64,000 bases of DNA, from contig NZ_JAMJPK010000001.1 in NCBI RefSeq assembly GCF_023554995.1, positions 496,001-560,000 of the forward strand. The letters run 5' to 3'. The translations under genes and the position numbers were made by a program. The notes below the pieces were generated by a model. That model did no database searches, was not told the DNA's origin, and worked only from the letters and a program-made list of their open reading frames with translations. Position 1 is the first letter of the stretch. Each line of letters opens with the position of its first letter. Shown piece after piece: positions 27,226-37,600 of the stretch. Source of the DNA: Halomonas gemina (lineage in GTDB: Bacteria; Pseudomonadota; Gammaproteobacteria; Pseudomonadales; Halomonadaceae).

Positions 27226-28437
27226 TCACTCCCCTCCCTTGGCGGCTTCATCACCGGCCCGCACGTCCGGGTCCAGGGAGCGCGCCCCCTTCGGGTAGGC
27301 CTCCGGGTACTGGCGTATATGGGTCTTCAAGGCGTCGAGCTGGCGCTGCAGCTCCGGGGTGACGTCGGCATAGACGTCGGTCACCAGGCTGTCCAGGGGC
27401 GGCGGCGGACGCTTCTCGGCGCGCTTCATGGTCTCCAGCACCTCGCGGCGCAGGCTCTCCTGGAGGGCCTTCTCCTCCTCCTCGCTCCACCAGCCCAGGT
27501 CGATCAGCCAGCGCTGCATGCGCAGGATGGGATCCTTCTCGCGCCAGGCCTCTTCCTCCTTCTTCGAGCGGTAGCCGGAGGGGTCGTCCGAGGAGGAGTG
27601 GGCGGCCAGGCGGTAGCTCATGGCCTCGATGAGCACCGGCTTGTTGTGCTCCACGGCGATCCGGCGCGCCTCCCGGGTGGCCGCGTAGACCGCGAGGATG
27701 TCGTTGCCATCCACGCGGATCACGTGCATGCGATAGCCGAAGGCCCGCGGTGCTACGCCATCGGCGGCGAACTGCTCGATGGAGGGGGTGGAGATCGCAT
27801 AGCCGTTGTTGCGGCAGAAGAAGATCACCGGTACCTCGTGCACCGCCGCCATGTTCAGGGCCGCATGGAAATCGCCCTCGGAGGCGGCGCCCTCGCCGAA
27901 GAACACCGTGGTGCACTGGCCGTCGCCGGCGAGCTTCTGGCCGTAGGCGTAGCCGGTGGCCTGGGGGATCTGGGTGGCCAGCGGCGAGGAGATGGTCATG
28001 TAGTGCAGTTTGCGCGACCCGTAGTGGATCGGCATCTGGCGGCCCTTGCCGTAGTCCAGCTCGTTGCCGAACAGCTGGTTCATGAACTCATCGAAGGTGA
28101 AGCCGCGATAGACCAGGGCACCCTGCTCGCGATACTGGGCCATGATCATGTCGGCATCATCCAGCGCCGCCGTGGCGCCGATCACCGCGGCCTCCTCGCC
28201 GGTGCACTGCATATAGAAGGAGAGGCGCCCCTGTCGCTGGGCGGCGAGCATCCGCTCGTCGAGCACGCGGGTGGCCACCATGGCGCGATAGATCGCCAGG
28301 GCCTTGTCGTGCTCGAGGTCGGGGGCCTTGGCGCCCTCGTGCAGGGTGCCGTCCTGCTTGAGCAGCCGGAAGGTGGGAATGCTGAACTCGTCACCGGCCA
28401 GGAAGGTCGGCTCGTGGATATCCGCTGTTGTTGTCAT
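27226..28437 (-). CDS. bkdA1: Branched-chain 2-oxoacid dehydrogenase E1 alpha subunit
   Basis: Alpha subunit of the ThDP-dependent E1, 403 residues, catalysing decarboxylation of the 2-oxoacids from Val, Leu and Ile. The ThDP motif runs from [15 protein letters not shown] (from residue 181) to [30 protein letters not shown] and [13 protein letters not shown] are typical of the branched-chain rather than pyruvate enzyme. The loop [12 protein letters not shown] (280-291) aligns by eye with the phosphorylation loop of mammalian E1 alpha, keeping serines at both regulated positions (S281, S291). It is first of four co-directional genes: E1 alpha, E1 beta, E2 and a protein kinase. Confidence 0.94.
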   Translation of the reverse strand: MTTTADIHEPTFLAGDEFSIPTFRLLKQDGTLHEGAKAPDLEHDKALAIYRAMVATRVLDERMLAAQRQGRLSFYMQCTGEEAAVIGATAALDDADMIMAQYREQGALVYRGFTFDEFMNQLFGNELDYGKGRQMPIHYGSRKLHYMTISSPLATQIPQATGYAYGQKLAGDGQCTTVFFGEGAASEGDFHAALNMAAVHEVPVIFFCRNNGYAISTPSIEQFAADGVAPRAFGYRMHVIRVDGNDILAVYAATREARRIAVEHNKPVLIEAMSYRLAAHSSSDDPSGYRSKKEEEAWREKDPILRMQRWLIDLGWWSEEEEKALQESLRREVLETMKRAEKRPPPPLDSLVTDVYADVTPELQRQLDALKTHIRQYPEAYPKGARSLDPDVRAGDEAAKGGE

Positions 28438-28529
28438 CGTCGTGATCCTGTGCCCCTTTTGGGGGCAGTGTTGTCTTTAATACTCCGAACCGCCAGGGGG
28501 TCGCCCCGGGGCCGGTCAACGCAACAGTA

Positions 28530-28545
28530 TTGACGTTAACGTAAA
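28530..28545. promoter_or_regulatory. Near-perfect 16-bp palindrome upstream of the BCKDH operon
   Basis: TTGACGTTAACGTAAA has a perfect 10-bp core ACGTTAACGT and one mismatch in the flanks. It lies about 93 bp upstream of the E1 alpha start and 60 bp from the start of this 167-bp gene-free gap. From memory it resembles the palindromes bound by LiuR, a MerR-family regulator of branched-chain amino-acid catabolism in proteobacteria. No such regulator is encoded in the window. Confidence 0.5.
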
Positions 28546-28604
28546 CTGGAGAGATTGGGTAGTCCCCGAAAGGCGGGAGATGGGCAGGTGCCAATAGTGA
28601 CCCG

Positions 28605-29333
28605 TCAGCGAGATCCGGTTAACGGCAGCCGACTGAACAGGCTGTCCACGCTGATGGCCAGCAAGCCGATCATCAGCGCCCCCTGCACCACATAGGCGGT
28701 ATTGCCGTTGACGATCCCCGAGATGATCGGGTCGCCCAGGTTGCTCGCCCCCACGGTGGCACCGATGGCCGCCGTGGCGATGTTGATGGTCACCGAGGTG
28801 CGGATCCCGGCGAGGATCACCGGCGCGGCCAGCGGCAGCTCCACCTGGTGCAGGATCTGGCCGCCGCTCATGCCCATGCCGCGCGCCGCCTCCATCACTC
28901 CGGGGTCGATGCCCTCGAGGCCGGCCAGGGTGTTGCGCACGATCGGCAGCAGGCCATAGAGAAAAAGCGCCACGATGATCGGCAAGGTGCCGAAGCCCAG
29001 CACCGGCACCGCCAGCGCCAGCACCGCCACCGGCGGGAAGGTCTGGCCGATGGAGGCCAACTGGCTGACCAGCGGCAGGAAGTCCCGTCCCCAGGCGCGG
29101 GTCGCGGCAATGGCGGCGCCCACGCCCACCAGGATGGCCAGCACCGCGGCCACGCTCACCACCAGCAGGTGGCGCCCCAGCAGGGTCAGGAAGTCGGCAC
29201 GGGCATAGATCACCTGGCGGCTGTCGGCCTCGATCCAGCGAAACAGCCCATCGAGCTGTCCCATGCCGAGCGTTGCCGCCAGCAGCAGCGCCAGCCAGCC
29301 CAGCGGCACGGCCCAACGGCGCCACTCAATCAT
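28605..29333 (-). CDS. yehW: Osmoprotectant ABC transporter permease YehW
   Basis: Inner-membrane permease of 242 residues with a BPD_transp_1 fold. The core PGVMEAARGMGMSGGQILHQVELPLAAPVILAGIRTS is the coupling loop of OpuC/ProW-type permeases. The start at 29333 (MIEWRRWAVPLG) overlaps the ATPase gene by 8 bp; a longer in-frame start would lie far inside that gene. The order binding protein, large permease, ATPase, small permease is the same as yehZYXW of E. coli, whose product is a low-affinity glycine betaine importer. Confidence 0.88.
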   Translation of the reverse strand: MIEWRRWAVPLGWLALLLAATLGMGQLDGLFRWIEADSRQVIYARADFLTLLGRHLLVVSVAAVLAILVGVGAAIAATRAWGRDFLPLVSQLASIGQTFPPVAVLALAVPVLGFGTLPIIVALFLYGLLPIVRNTLAGLEGIDPGVMEAARGMGMSGGQILHQVELPLAAPVILAGIRTSVTINIATAAIGATVGASNLGDPIISGIVNGNTAYVVQGALMIGLLAISVDSLFSRLPLTGSR

Positions 29334-30270
29334 CGCTGCGTGCCCCCACCAGGCGGCGCAGGGAGAGCTCTCCCACCGGCATGTCGTCGTCATCCACCAC
29401 GGTGAGCCGTTCGCTGTGACGCCACAGCATCACCGAGAGTGCCTCGCGCAGGCTGGCCTGCTGGCCGATCCGCTCACGCGCCAGCCGCCTCGGCCCCAGC
29501 GGCAACATCCGCTGGCTGACCGGCAACAGCGCCGCCTCCTTCAGGCCGCGATCCTCGCCGCCGAGCAGCGACTCGACGAAGCCGTCCGCCGGCTCGCGTA
29601 GCAGCTCGAGGGGCCGACCCTGCTGCACGATGCGCCCCTGATGCATCACCACCAGGTGATCCGCCAGGCGCAGCGCCTCGTCCATGTCATGGGTGACGAA
29701 AACGATGGTCTTGTGCAGTCGGGCCTGCAGCTCGCGCAGCTCCTCCTGCAGGCTCTCCCGGGTGATGGGATCCAGGGCGCCGAACGGCTCGTCCATCAGC
29801 AGGATATCGGGGTCGGCGGCCAGCGCCCGGGCCACCCCCACCCGCTGCGCCTGGCCGCCGGAGAGCTGGTGGGGATACTTGCCGGCGAACTCCTCCATGG
29901 CGAGCCCCAGCAGCGCCATCAGCTCCTCGACCCGCGCCTGGATCTTCGCGGCCGGCCACTTGAGCAGGCGCGGCACCAGGCCGATGTTGCGGGCCACCGT
30001 CCAGTGGGGAAAGAGCCCGGTGCTCTGGATGGCATAGCCCATGCGCCGGCGCAGGGTCTCCTGGCGGAAGGCACGGATCTGTTGACCCTCGATATGGATC
30101 TCGCCCTCGCTGTGCTCGATCAGCCGGTTGATCATGCGCAGGGTGGTCGACTTGCCGCAGCCGGAGGTGCCCACCAGCACACAGAGCTCCCCACGGGCCA
30201 CGCTGAGCGAGATATCGTCCACCGCGGTGGCCGCGCCGAAGCGCTTGGTGACATGGATCAGGTCGATCAT
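29326..30270 (-). CDS. yehX: Osmoprotectant ABC transporter ATP-binding protein YehX
   Basis: ATPase subunit of the betaine-type importer, 314 residues. Walker A GTSGCGKSTT (residues 34-43), signature LSGGQAQRVGVARAL, Walker B ILLMDEPFGALD and switch FVTHDMDEAL are all intact. After residue 240 the tail is a reduced CBS-like region (REALSVMLWRHSERLTVVDDDDMPVGELS), as in OpuCA/YehX proteins, where it may sense ionic strength. Its ATG overlaps the upstream permease stop (ATGA). Confidence 0.9.
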   Translation of the reverse strand: MIDLIHVTKRFGAATAVDDISLSVARGELCVLVGTSGCGKSTTLRMINRLIEHSEGEIHIEGQQIRAFRQETLRRRMGYAIQSTGLFPHWTVARNIGLVPRLLKWPAAKIQARVEELMALLGLAMEEFAGKYPHQLSGGQAQRVGVARALAADPDILLMDEPFGALDPITRESLQEELRELQARLHKTIVFVTHDMDEALRLADHLVVMHQGRIVQQGRPLELLREPADGFVESLLGGEDRGLKEAALLPVSQRMLPLGPRRLARERIGQQASLREALSVMLWRHSERLTVVDDDDMPVGELSLRRLVGARSDD

Positions 30271-31427
30271 TGGGCCCCTCCCGGGCGCAGGATCTCGGTC
30301 AGGGCGCCCAGCAGGGCGTCCACCAGCAGCGCCAGCACCAGGATGGGGAGCGCGCCCAGCAGCACCAGGTCCATGGCGGCCTGGCCCAGCCCCTGGAAGA
30401 TGAAGGTCCCCAGGCCGCCGGCGCCGATCAGCGCGGCCACGGCGGTCAGCCCGATGGCCTGCACCGTGGTGATGCGGATGCCCTCGAGGATCACCGGTAG
30501 CGCCAGCGGCAGGCGCACCTGGCGGAACACCTGGCCGCGGCTCATGCCCATGCCGCGGGCGGCATCGATCACCCCCGGGTCGACGGCCTCCAAGGCGACG
30601 AAGGTGTTGCGTACCATGGGCAGCAGGCTGTAGCCGACCAGGGCCAGCAAGGCCGGCGCCCAGCCGATGCCGCTGACGCCCAGTGCCGCCAGCCAGTCGA
30701 CATTCGCCGACAGCCAGGCGAGCGGCGCCAGCAGCAGGCCGAAGAGCGCGATGCTGGGGATCGTCTGCAGGAAATTGAGCACGCCAAAGCCGGCCTTCTG
30801 CACCCCGGGCCAGCGGCGCATGGCCAGCGCCAGCAGCACGCCGATCACCAGGCTCGCCCCCACCGCCACTCCGACCAGCAGCAGGTGCTCGCCGACGGCG
30901 CCCAGGAACTGGCTACTGCGGCCGCGATACTCCTGCCACAGCGCCAGGGGCTCGAGCCAGCGGGAAAGACAGAGCCCCGCGCTCGCCACGGTAGGCAGCA
31001 GCAGTGCCCAGCCGACAAACCGTGAGAGAACCAGGCGACTGCGCAGCTCGATCATCGCCAGCAGCAACAGGAAGAGCACCACCCAGAGTCCGGCGCCGAT
31101 GCCCAGCCGGGCCTGGTCGCGGTCGACCAGGGTCACGGCCGATAGCGCCAGCCAGGCCGGCAGCGCCGACAGCAGGAGCACCACCAGCACGAGGGCCAAT
31201 GCAAGGCTTCGCCGGGCGGGTCGCCAGGCAAGCCCCGCCAGCGCCAGCCAGGGAAGCGTCGAGGCCAGGGCGCCGCTCGCCCCGAGGACCTCGTCGACCC
31301 GATAGCCGGTGCCGGGCACGATGCGATTGGCGGCAACGCTCACCGTGTCCAGGCCCAGCCAGGCCGCCAGGGCGACCAGCGACAGGCTGAGCAGGACGAC
31401 ATTGGGACCGGGGGTGTCCGGGCGCAA
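30267..31427 (-). CDS. yehY: Osmoprotectant ABC transporter permease YehY
   Basis: Larger permease subunit, 386 residues from the TTG at 31427, close to the 385 residues of E. coli YehY. An N-terminal region of about 180 residues with five or six hydrophobic helices precedes the permease domain, whose coupling loop is DPGVIDAARGMGMSRGQVFRQVRLPLALP. The TTG has a GAGG five bases upstream and lies 7 bp past the binding-protein stop; an ATG at 31490 would overlap that gene by 56 bp, so the TTG is preferred but not certain. It pairs with YehW. Confidence 0.87.
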   Translation of the reverse strand: MRPDTPGPNVVLLSLSLVALAAWLGLDTVSVAANRIVPGTGYRVDEVLGASGALASTLPWLALAGLAWRPARRSLALALVLVVLLLSALPAWLALSAVTLVDRDQARLGIGAGLWVVLFLLLLAMIELRSRLVLSRFVGWALLLPTVASAGLCLSRWLEPLALWQEYRGRSSQFLGAVGEHLLLVGVAVGASLVIGVLLALAMRRWPGVQKAGFGVLNFLQTIPSIALFGLLLAPLAWLSANVDWLAALGVSGIGWAPALLALVGYSLLPMVRNTFVALEAVDPGVIDAARGMGMSRGQVFRQVRLPLALPVILEGIRITTVQAIGLTAVAALIGAGGLGTFIFQGLGQAAMDLVLLGALPILVLALLVDALLGALTEILRPGGAQ

Positions 31428-31434
31428 GACGGCC

Positions 31435-32370
31435 TCAGTCGTCCAGGGTATCGAGGAAGCCGGCAGCGACCTCGGCGGGCGCGCGGCCATTTACCGCCAC
31501 GTCGCCATTGAGGCGCTGCAGGGTCTCGAGGTCCAGGGCCTGGAAGACCGGCGCGAGCAGGGACTCGATCTCGGGATAGGCCTCGAGCACCTCCTCGCGC
31601 ACCACCGGGGCGGGCTGGTAGACCGGCTGCACGCCCAGGGTGTCCTCCATGACCACCAGGTCGAGGGCCTGCAGACCACCGTCGGTGCCGTAGGTCATGG
31701 CCGCATTGACGTTGCTGGTCTGCTGGGCCGCGGCGCGCATGGTGGCCGCAGTGTTGCCGCCGGAGAGCACCAGCAGCTGCTCCTCGGAGAGCTCGAAACC
31801 GTAGGCCTCCTGAAAGGCCGGCAACGCCTGGGGCGACTCGACGAACTCGGCGCTGGCGGCCAGCTTGAAGGTCCCCTCGTCGTCGAGGTAGGCCGCCAGG
31901 TCCTCGAGGCTTGCCAGCTCATGCTCGCGGGCGAGCTCGCCGCGCACGCTGATCGCCCAGGTGTTGTTGGCCTCGGCCGGCGTCAGCCAGACCAGGCCAT
32001 TGGCCTCGCGATCCTTCTCGCGCACCGTCTCGAGGGCCTTGTCGGCATCGTTCCACACCGGGCTGTCGGCCATGTCGAAGAAGAAGGCGCCGTTGCCGGT
32101 GTACTCGGGATAGAGGTCGATCTCACCGGCGATCAGCGCCTCGCGCACGATGCTGGTTCCCCCCAGCTGAAGGCGGTCCTCGACCTCGATACCGCCCTGT
32201 TCGAGGCGCTGCAGGATCAGCTGGCCGAGCACCGACCCTTCGGTATCGATCTTGGAGGAGACCACCACGGGGTCCTGCGCCTGGGCCGAGAGGGCGATGA
32301 GGGTACCGGCGGCCAGGGCCGCACAGCGAGACACTGGGCTGGAAATCAGCGTACGGATCATCATGTTCAC
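31435..32370 (-). CDS. yehZ: Osmoprotectant ABC transporter substrate-binding protein (YehZ/OsmF type)
   Basis: Periplasmic OpuAC-family binding protein, 311 residues. A signal peptide (LISSPVSRCAALAAGTLIALSAQAQ) is followed by VVVSSKIDTEGSVLGQLILQRLE, GGTSIVREALIAGEIDLYPEYTGNG, and a C-terminal lobe ending in VNGRAPAEVAAGFLDTL. The YPEYTG segment is typical of the OpuC/YehZ/ProX group. Start choice is GTG at 32370, five bases after AAGGA; ATGs at 32364 and 32361 are alternatives. It is first in the yehZYXW-like operon. Glycine betaine or a similar compatible solute is the likely ligand. Confidence 0.88.
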   Translation of the reverse strand: MNMMIRTLISSPVSRCAALAAGTLIALSAQAQDPVVVSSKIDTEGSVLGQLILQRLEQGGIEVEDRLQLGGTSIVREALIAGEIDLYPEYTGNGAFFFDMADSPVWNDADKALETVREKDREANGLVWLTPAEANNTWAISVRGELAREHELASLEDLAAYLDDEGTFKLAASAEFVESPQALPAFQEAYGFELSEEQLLVLSGGNTAATMRAAAQQTSNVNAAMTYGTDGGLQALDLVVMEDTLGVQPVYQPAPVVREEVLEAYPEIESLLAPVFQALDLETLQRLNGDVAVNGRAPAEVAAGFLDTLDD

Positions 32371-32452
32371 CCGGTTCCTTATGAATGTATCCTGAGTATA
32401 AGGCCTGTACAGCTTGTCTGTCAGACCCTCCCACCAACGTCTGGACATCGCC

Positions 32453-33430
32453 ATGGCCCCACCCGCATGCGGACTCCTCGACCACTGCCACCACCCGCTG
32501 GTTCGCGACCTGGCGTGGCTTGTGCTGGTGCCCGACCTGATCGCGATGTCCTGGACAGGTCGGCCATCTCGCAGAGAGCTGGGCCTGGACGATGACGGCC
32601 AGCTGGCGGCCTGGCTCGATGCGCTGGAGGCGGCGCCCGACACGCTGGAGGCACATTTGGCACCGGCGCTCAAGGGACGCATGGGGCTCTACCACGAGCG
32701 GCTCTGGCAATTCCTGCTCGCCGAGGCGCCCGGCACCCGACTGCTGGCCCACAACCTGCGCATCCACCAGGGCAAGCGCACCCTGGGGGAGCTGGACCTG
32801 CTCTACTCTCGACGGGACGCCCCAAGCCCGGTGCACCTGGAGGTCGCCATCAAGTTCTACCTGGGCCTGCCCCAGGGGCCGGGCTCGCCGGATAGCCAGG
32901 CCCGCTGGATCGGCCCGGGCGGGGCCGACAGCCTGGCCGCCAAGCGCGAGCACCTGCATCGCCATCAGCTCAGGCTCGCCGGCTCGCCGGAGGCCCGCGA
33001 GGCCCTGGCCCCGCTGCTGTCGCCCTTCTCATCCTCTGGGCTGGACGGGCCCGCGCCCCCCATGGCGGTGCGGTTGGCGATCCCCGGGGTGCTCTTCTAT
33101 CCCTGGCATGCGTCCCTGCCGGCGCCACGGGAAGCCACGACCGACCACTTGCAGGGGCGCTGGCTATTCGCCCGGGAGTGGCACCGGCTGCGCGATGGAC
33201 TGCCCCCCGGCACCCGAGGCGCCTGGCTGCACAAGCCCCACTGGCTCGCCCTGCCCCGTCGCGAGGCGCTTGCGCCGCTGCGCGACCTGGAGGCCCGACT
33301 GGCCCAGCACTTCACCGCCCCGGCCTCCCCGGTCCAGCTGGCCCTGTGGCATGTGGATATGGGATGGCAACGAATCTTTGTCGTCGCCGATGACTGGCCG
33401 CGGCAGATTCCGCTGCCGCCCCGACCATGA
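32453..33430 (+). CDS. DUF1853 family protein
   Basis: A 325-residue protein recognised as DUF1853 from RLWQFLLAEAPGTRLLAHNL, the GELDLLYSRRDAPSPVHLEVAIKFYLGL block and the late GAWLHKPHWLALPR segment. The GELD...HLEVAIK spacing resembles the E/D-x-K core of the PD-(D/E)XK nuclease fold, so a nuclease-like role is possible, but no activity is established to my knowledge. The ATG at 32453 was preferred to a TTG at 32414. It is divergent from yehZ and ends 30 bp from the convergent jetD, marking the left border of the accessory region. Confidence 0.8.
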   Translation: MAPPACGLLDHCHHPLVRDLAWLVLVPDLIAMSWTGRPSRRELGLDDDGQLAAWLDALEAAPDTLEAHLAPALKGRMGLYHERLWQFLLAEAPGTRLLAHNLRIHQGKRTLGELDLLYSRRDAPSPVHLEVAIKFYLGLPQGPGSPDSQARWIGPGGADSLAAKREHLHRHQLRLAGSPEAREALAPLLSPFSSSGLDGPAPPMAVRLAIPGVLFYPWHASLPAPREATTDHLQGRWLFAREWHRLRDGLPPGTRGAWLHKPHWLALPRREALAPLRDLEARLAQHFTAPASPVQLALWHVDMGWQRIFVVADDWPRQIPLPPRP

Positions 33431-33460
33431 AGCTAGCCGCCTCGAGAGGGAGGGCCAGAA

Positions 33461-34690
33461 TTAACCGGCGTGAAGGTCGCCGAGCAGGATGTCGATCAGT
33501 TGCTCCTCATGCACTGCCCTGCCTCGCTCCTCCAGATCGGTGCGCAACTGAGGATCCCAGCACGCCTCGGTCGGCCGTCCCGCCAAGGGCTTGCCGTCGA
33601 GTGCCGCATAACTCCGGAGATCTTCGCCCCCCATCCGCCAGGGCCGCATGGCAAAGCGCTCCAGCAGGGCGTTGGCGATGCCGATACCCGCCCAGTCGAA
33701 GTCGCCGTGATAGTGCAGCACGGCCCCGGCGGCCTCCAGCTGCTCCAGCAGGGTGAGCACGGCGGCGCCGGGGCGCCCCCAGGTGGTGATCAGCGGCGCA
33801 CTGTCGGCCCCCAGGCGCTCGGCCGCTTCGGCCAGTACGGCGGGATTCTCGCAGACAAACACATCCCGTCCTGCACAGTCCCACCCCGGTGGATGGCGCA
33901 ACAGTTGCCGCAGGGTCAGCCAGCTGGGCTCGGCCTGTTGGCAGTAACGAGACAGGGCCTCATCCAGCGGCCGACCGGGGTGCACTGAAAGCCGCAAGGT
34001 CAGCACGGCAGTGGTGATATCACCGCCCATCAGCACGCCGGCATGGGCCCAGATGCTGCGCTCGTCGGGATCCACTCGGGCAACCCCACCCCGCCAGTAT
34101 CGCGCCAGGGCCAGGCGCACCAGGGCGGCCACCGGCTTGCCGGTATCCAGGCCATGGGCATCGCCCAGGCACATGGCCGCCAGGGCGCTTAACGTCATCC
34201 CCTGAGCCGGCAGGCGCTCCAGCACGTCAAACGCTTGGCTCAGAAGCGCTTGGCCCCGGGGTTCGCTGCGCCTCGCCAGCCGCTTGAGCAGCCCGCTGGC
34301 CTGCAGCGCCTGCAGCCAATCGGCCACCCCGAGGGGCTCCGCCCGCTCCCCGTAGCCTTCGATGAGCGTGGTCCAGCACCGGTTCTGCGCCTCGCGCCGG
34401 GCGCGATCATCGACCAGCGGCCCGTCCAGCGCTTCCAGGGCAGCACGGAGGTCCTCGGCCACCCCGGCACGCGATAACGCCTCGGACATGGCACCCAGCT
34501 CCACACTCAGCGACTTGCCCTGGCGGGAAGAGCGCCCGATCAGGCGCTCCACGGCGGCCCGTTCGGCGTCGCTGACGCGGCTCAGGGACAGCCGTCCACC
34601 GCCCTCTCGTAACAGCTTGCGTGCCAGTCTCTGGCGCAGGCGGGCGAGTTCGTCACCCCCCAGCAGGCGCTGCAATCGTTCACAATCCAT
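33461..34690 (-). CDS. jetD: Wadjet JetD, toprim-containing nuclease subunit (DUF3323/DUF2399, TIGR02679)
   Basis: The nuclease subunit of a Wadjet anti-plasmid complex, 409 residues. The C-terminal DUF2399 domain is a topoisomerase VI-like toprim fold; its expected metal ligands are visible as E281 in VCENPAVL and D330/D332 in HYHGDFDWAGIGIAN. The N-terminal half (about 1-200) is the DUF3323 arm. In studied Wadjets, JetD cuts DNA once the SMC-like complex has extruded a small circular plasmid. The ATG shares a base with the jetC TGA (TGATG); a TTG one codon upstream is less likely. No active-site residue appears lost. Confidence 0.9.
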   Translation of the reverse strand: MDCERLQRLLGGDELARLRQRLARKLLREGGGRLSLSRVSDAERAAVERLIGRSSRQGKSLSVELGAMSEALSRAGVAEDLRAALEALDGPLVDDRARREAQNRCWTTLIEGYGERAEPLGVADWLQALQASGLLKRLARRSEPRGQALLSQAFDVLERLPAQGMTLSALAAMCLGDAHGLDTGKPVAALVRLALARYWRGGVARVDPDERSIWAHAGVLMGGDITTAVLTLRLSVHPGRPLDEALSRYCQQAEPSWLTLRQLLRHPPGWDCAGRDVFVCENPAVLAEAAERLGADSAPLITTWGRPGAAVLTLLEQLEAAGAVLHYHGDFDWAGIGIANALLERFAMRPWRMGGEDLRSYAALDGKPLAGRPTEACWDPQLRTDLEERGRAVHEEQLIDILLGDLHAG

Positions 34691-37600
34691 CAAAACAGGC
34701 TATCCATGCCGCCTTGCTCCGAGGTCTCCAGCGTTTCTGCCGTCGCCTCGCGACCCTGGCTGACGGGTAGCCCGTCGCGAACGCGACGGCGGCCGTCCCA
34801 CTGCCAGCGGGTGACATGGACGGCATCGACCCCTTCACGACGCACCAGCTGGGCGATGGCCAGGCCCGGCACATCCGGGTAGCAGCCCCACTCGCGCTCC
34901 GAGGTCATGATGGCGTCAAGGTCGAACTGGGCCAGCAGGCCCATGCTCTTGGCCCGGGCATCGTCATCGATGCCGGCGAAGACCTCATCGAGCATCACCA
35001 GGCGGGGTGCATCGGCATGGGCACTACCGTAGTGGCTCGCCGCGGCGGCGAACAGCGGCAGGGTGATCACCAGGGCCCGTTCACCCCCGGAGGCGGGGCC
35101 ATAGGCGGGGCGCCATTGACCGTTCTGATGGCGCTCCACCACGAAACGGTGCCAGAAGCGGTAGTCCAGGGCGCGCTCGAGGATCTCCTGCAGGGCGCCG
35201 CCCTCGTCGCTGGCCCGCGCCTCCTCGATGCGCCGACGCAGGAAGTCGCCCACCACCTCGCGATCCTCCGGCGACCAGGCATCCAGGGCCTGACGGCGCA
35301 GCCGCTGACAGACATCGGCAAGCCCCGCTGGCGCCGTCATGCCGCCGGCGCTCTGGCCCTCCGTCAGGGGCTGCCAGCGGATACGCAGGCGCATGCCGGT
35401 ACTGGTGGGCCGGCTCTCCAGCTCGCGGTTCATGGCCAGCACATCGCGCTCCGTGCCGATGATGCGCTCCTGAATGTGGCTGGCCACCTCGTCGATCAGG
35501 TAGTTCTCCAGAAGCTCCCGCTCGCGGGCGTTAAGCAGTGCCTGGCGCTGGCTGATCTCGTCGTTGAGCTGTCGATACAGGGCATCGGGGTCCTGGCGCC
35601 GCCCCTGGAAGACGATGCGCACCAGCAGCAGGTCGTCGCGGGCCTCGGCGACGCAGTCGTGACCGCCTCGCGAGAGCACGTCGGTGAGCAGCTTGATGTG
35701 CTCGTGCAGCCGCCCCTGGTGGGCATGCCAGCTCTCCTCGGAGGCGTCGACATCGGCGGTCGCCTGGGCGGCGGCGCGGGCCAGGCGCACGGCAGGATCC
35801 GCCGCCCAGGAGGCCGGAGACTCTTCCACCGCGAAGGTCTCCGGGGCGGCGACGCGCAGCAGTCCCTCCTCCACCAGAGCCCGGAAGGCGGCGATCATCT
35901 CGGCGCGGCGCTGATCCAGCTCGGTCAGTCGCTGCTCGCCATGGGCCAGCGTCTCGGCCAGGCGCGCCACCTCGCCGAGCAGGGTCTCGAAGCGTTGCGC
36001 CTGCTCGCGCTGCTCCAGCGCCAACGCCTCGCTCTGCTCCTGAAGGGCTGCCAGCTGACGCTCCAGTTCCTGAACCTCGGCGCCCATGGTCTCGCGCAGG
36101 GTATCCCGACGCACCTCCGCCTCGCGGGCCTGCTCCTCGGCCTCAACATGCTCCCACTCGGCCTGCTGCAGCGTCTCCCGGGCCGCCTGCCGCTCGTCAT
36201 GCTGTTCGCCATGGCGGCGCTGCGCCTGCCGCCAGGTCGTGATGGCCTGGACCAGTTCGCTGACGACGAGCCGATAGTCGTTGAGCGCGGCCTGGATCCG
36301 CCCCAGGGGCTCGCGCTCGGCGGGCAGGCGTAGATCCTCCGCGGCCTGATAGAGCTCACCGCGCAGCGCCTCCAGGGTCTCACGAGCCTCCTCCAGCGCC
36401 AGGCGTGCCTGCTCCAGGCGATCCGCCTGGGTATCCCGGGCGCGCCGCGCCGCCGCCTCGTTGGCATGGGCGTCGCGCAGCGCCTGGGCGCTGGGGCGCT
36501 GCTGCCACTCCTGTTCTGCGACCTTGAGGCGCGCCGCCAGGGTCTCGAGCGCCGTCGCGATCTCGGCATCCTGAGTGGCCAGGGCTTCCAGCGCCTGGTG
36601 GATCTCCGTCAGCCTGCGCTGCCGGGCCGCCTCCCGGGCCGCATGGCCGATATAGACCGCCGACGGCTTGCCCCAGCGGCCGCTGAGCGGCCCCAGCTGC
36701 CAGGCCCCGTCGGAACTGACCCAGGCGAAGGCCTCGGACGCGCCAAGGCCGATACCGGCCAGCAGCCGCTCGATGACCTCGACGGCGACCGGGGAGTGCT
36801 CAGGGGGATCGGCACGCAGGGCGCCGGCCAGGCTGGCCTCTGCCTGGGGCGCAACCCCGGCAACCGGCGGCGCCAGCAGGGTGTCCCAGGTGTCGGGGGC
36901 CAGCAGCTCGCCCTGCGGCAGCACCCAGGCGTCGAGCAGACCCGCGGCTTCCAGGGCGGCCTCCAGGCCGGCACGTTGGCGCTCATTCACGGAGGGCTGG
37001 AAGTCCACCAGCTGCCATAGCGGGGCACCCTGGCGACCATCGCGGCTGCCTTCGCCGCGGGTGTAGGGAGCGGGCGGTGTCCGCTCATCACCGGCCTCAA
37101 GGCGGCGAAGCTCCTCCTCCAACTCAGCGCGCTCGGCATCGAGTTCCCGACGCTGCTGCGCCAGCGCATGGCGCTGCTGGTTCAGGCCTTCGCGGCGGGC
37201 GTCACGGGTCGCCAAGAGCCCGGCCTCGGCGGGGTCATCGCCGCTCAGGTGCTCGCACCACGGCGCCAGCTCGGCGAGCAGCGCCTCGGGATCCTCGGGT
37301 GTGAGCTCGCGAAGTCCCGCGAAGCGCTCACGCCAGCTCGCCTGAAGTGCCTCGGCGGCATCCCAGCGGGCGGTCAGCGCCGCCTGCCACTCCTCCTCGC
37401 GACTCGCCAGGGTCTCCTCCTCGCGGCGCGCCTCATGTTCGACCCGATGAAACGCCTGCTCACCGCGCTCCACCTCGTCGAGGCGCCGATTGAGGTGGGT
37501 CACCCCCTCCTCGCGACGGCGATGCAGTTGGCGCAGCGCCTGCTGCAGGGCGTCGATCTCCCCGGGATCGGGAGACATCGCGTCAGTGCTGCCTGCTGCC

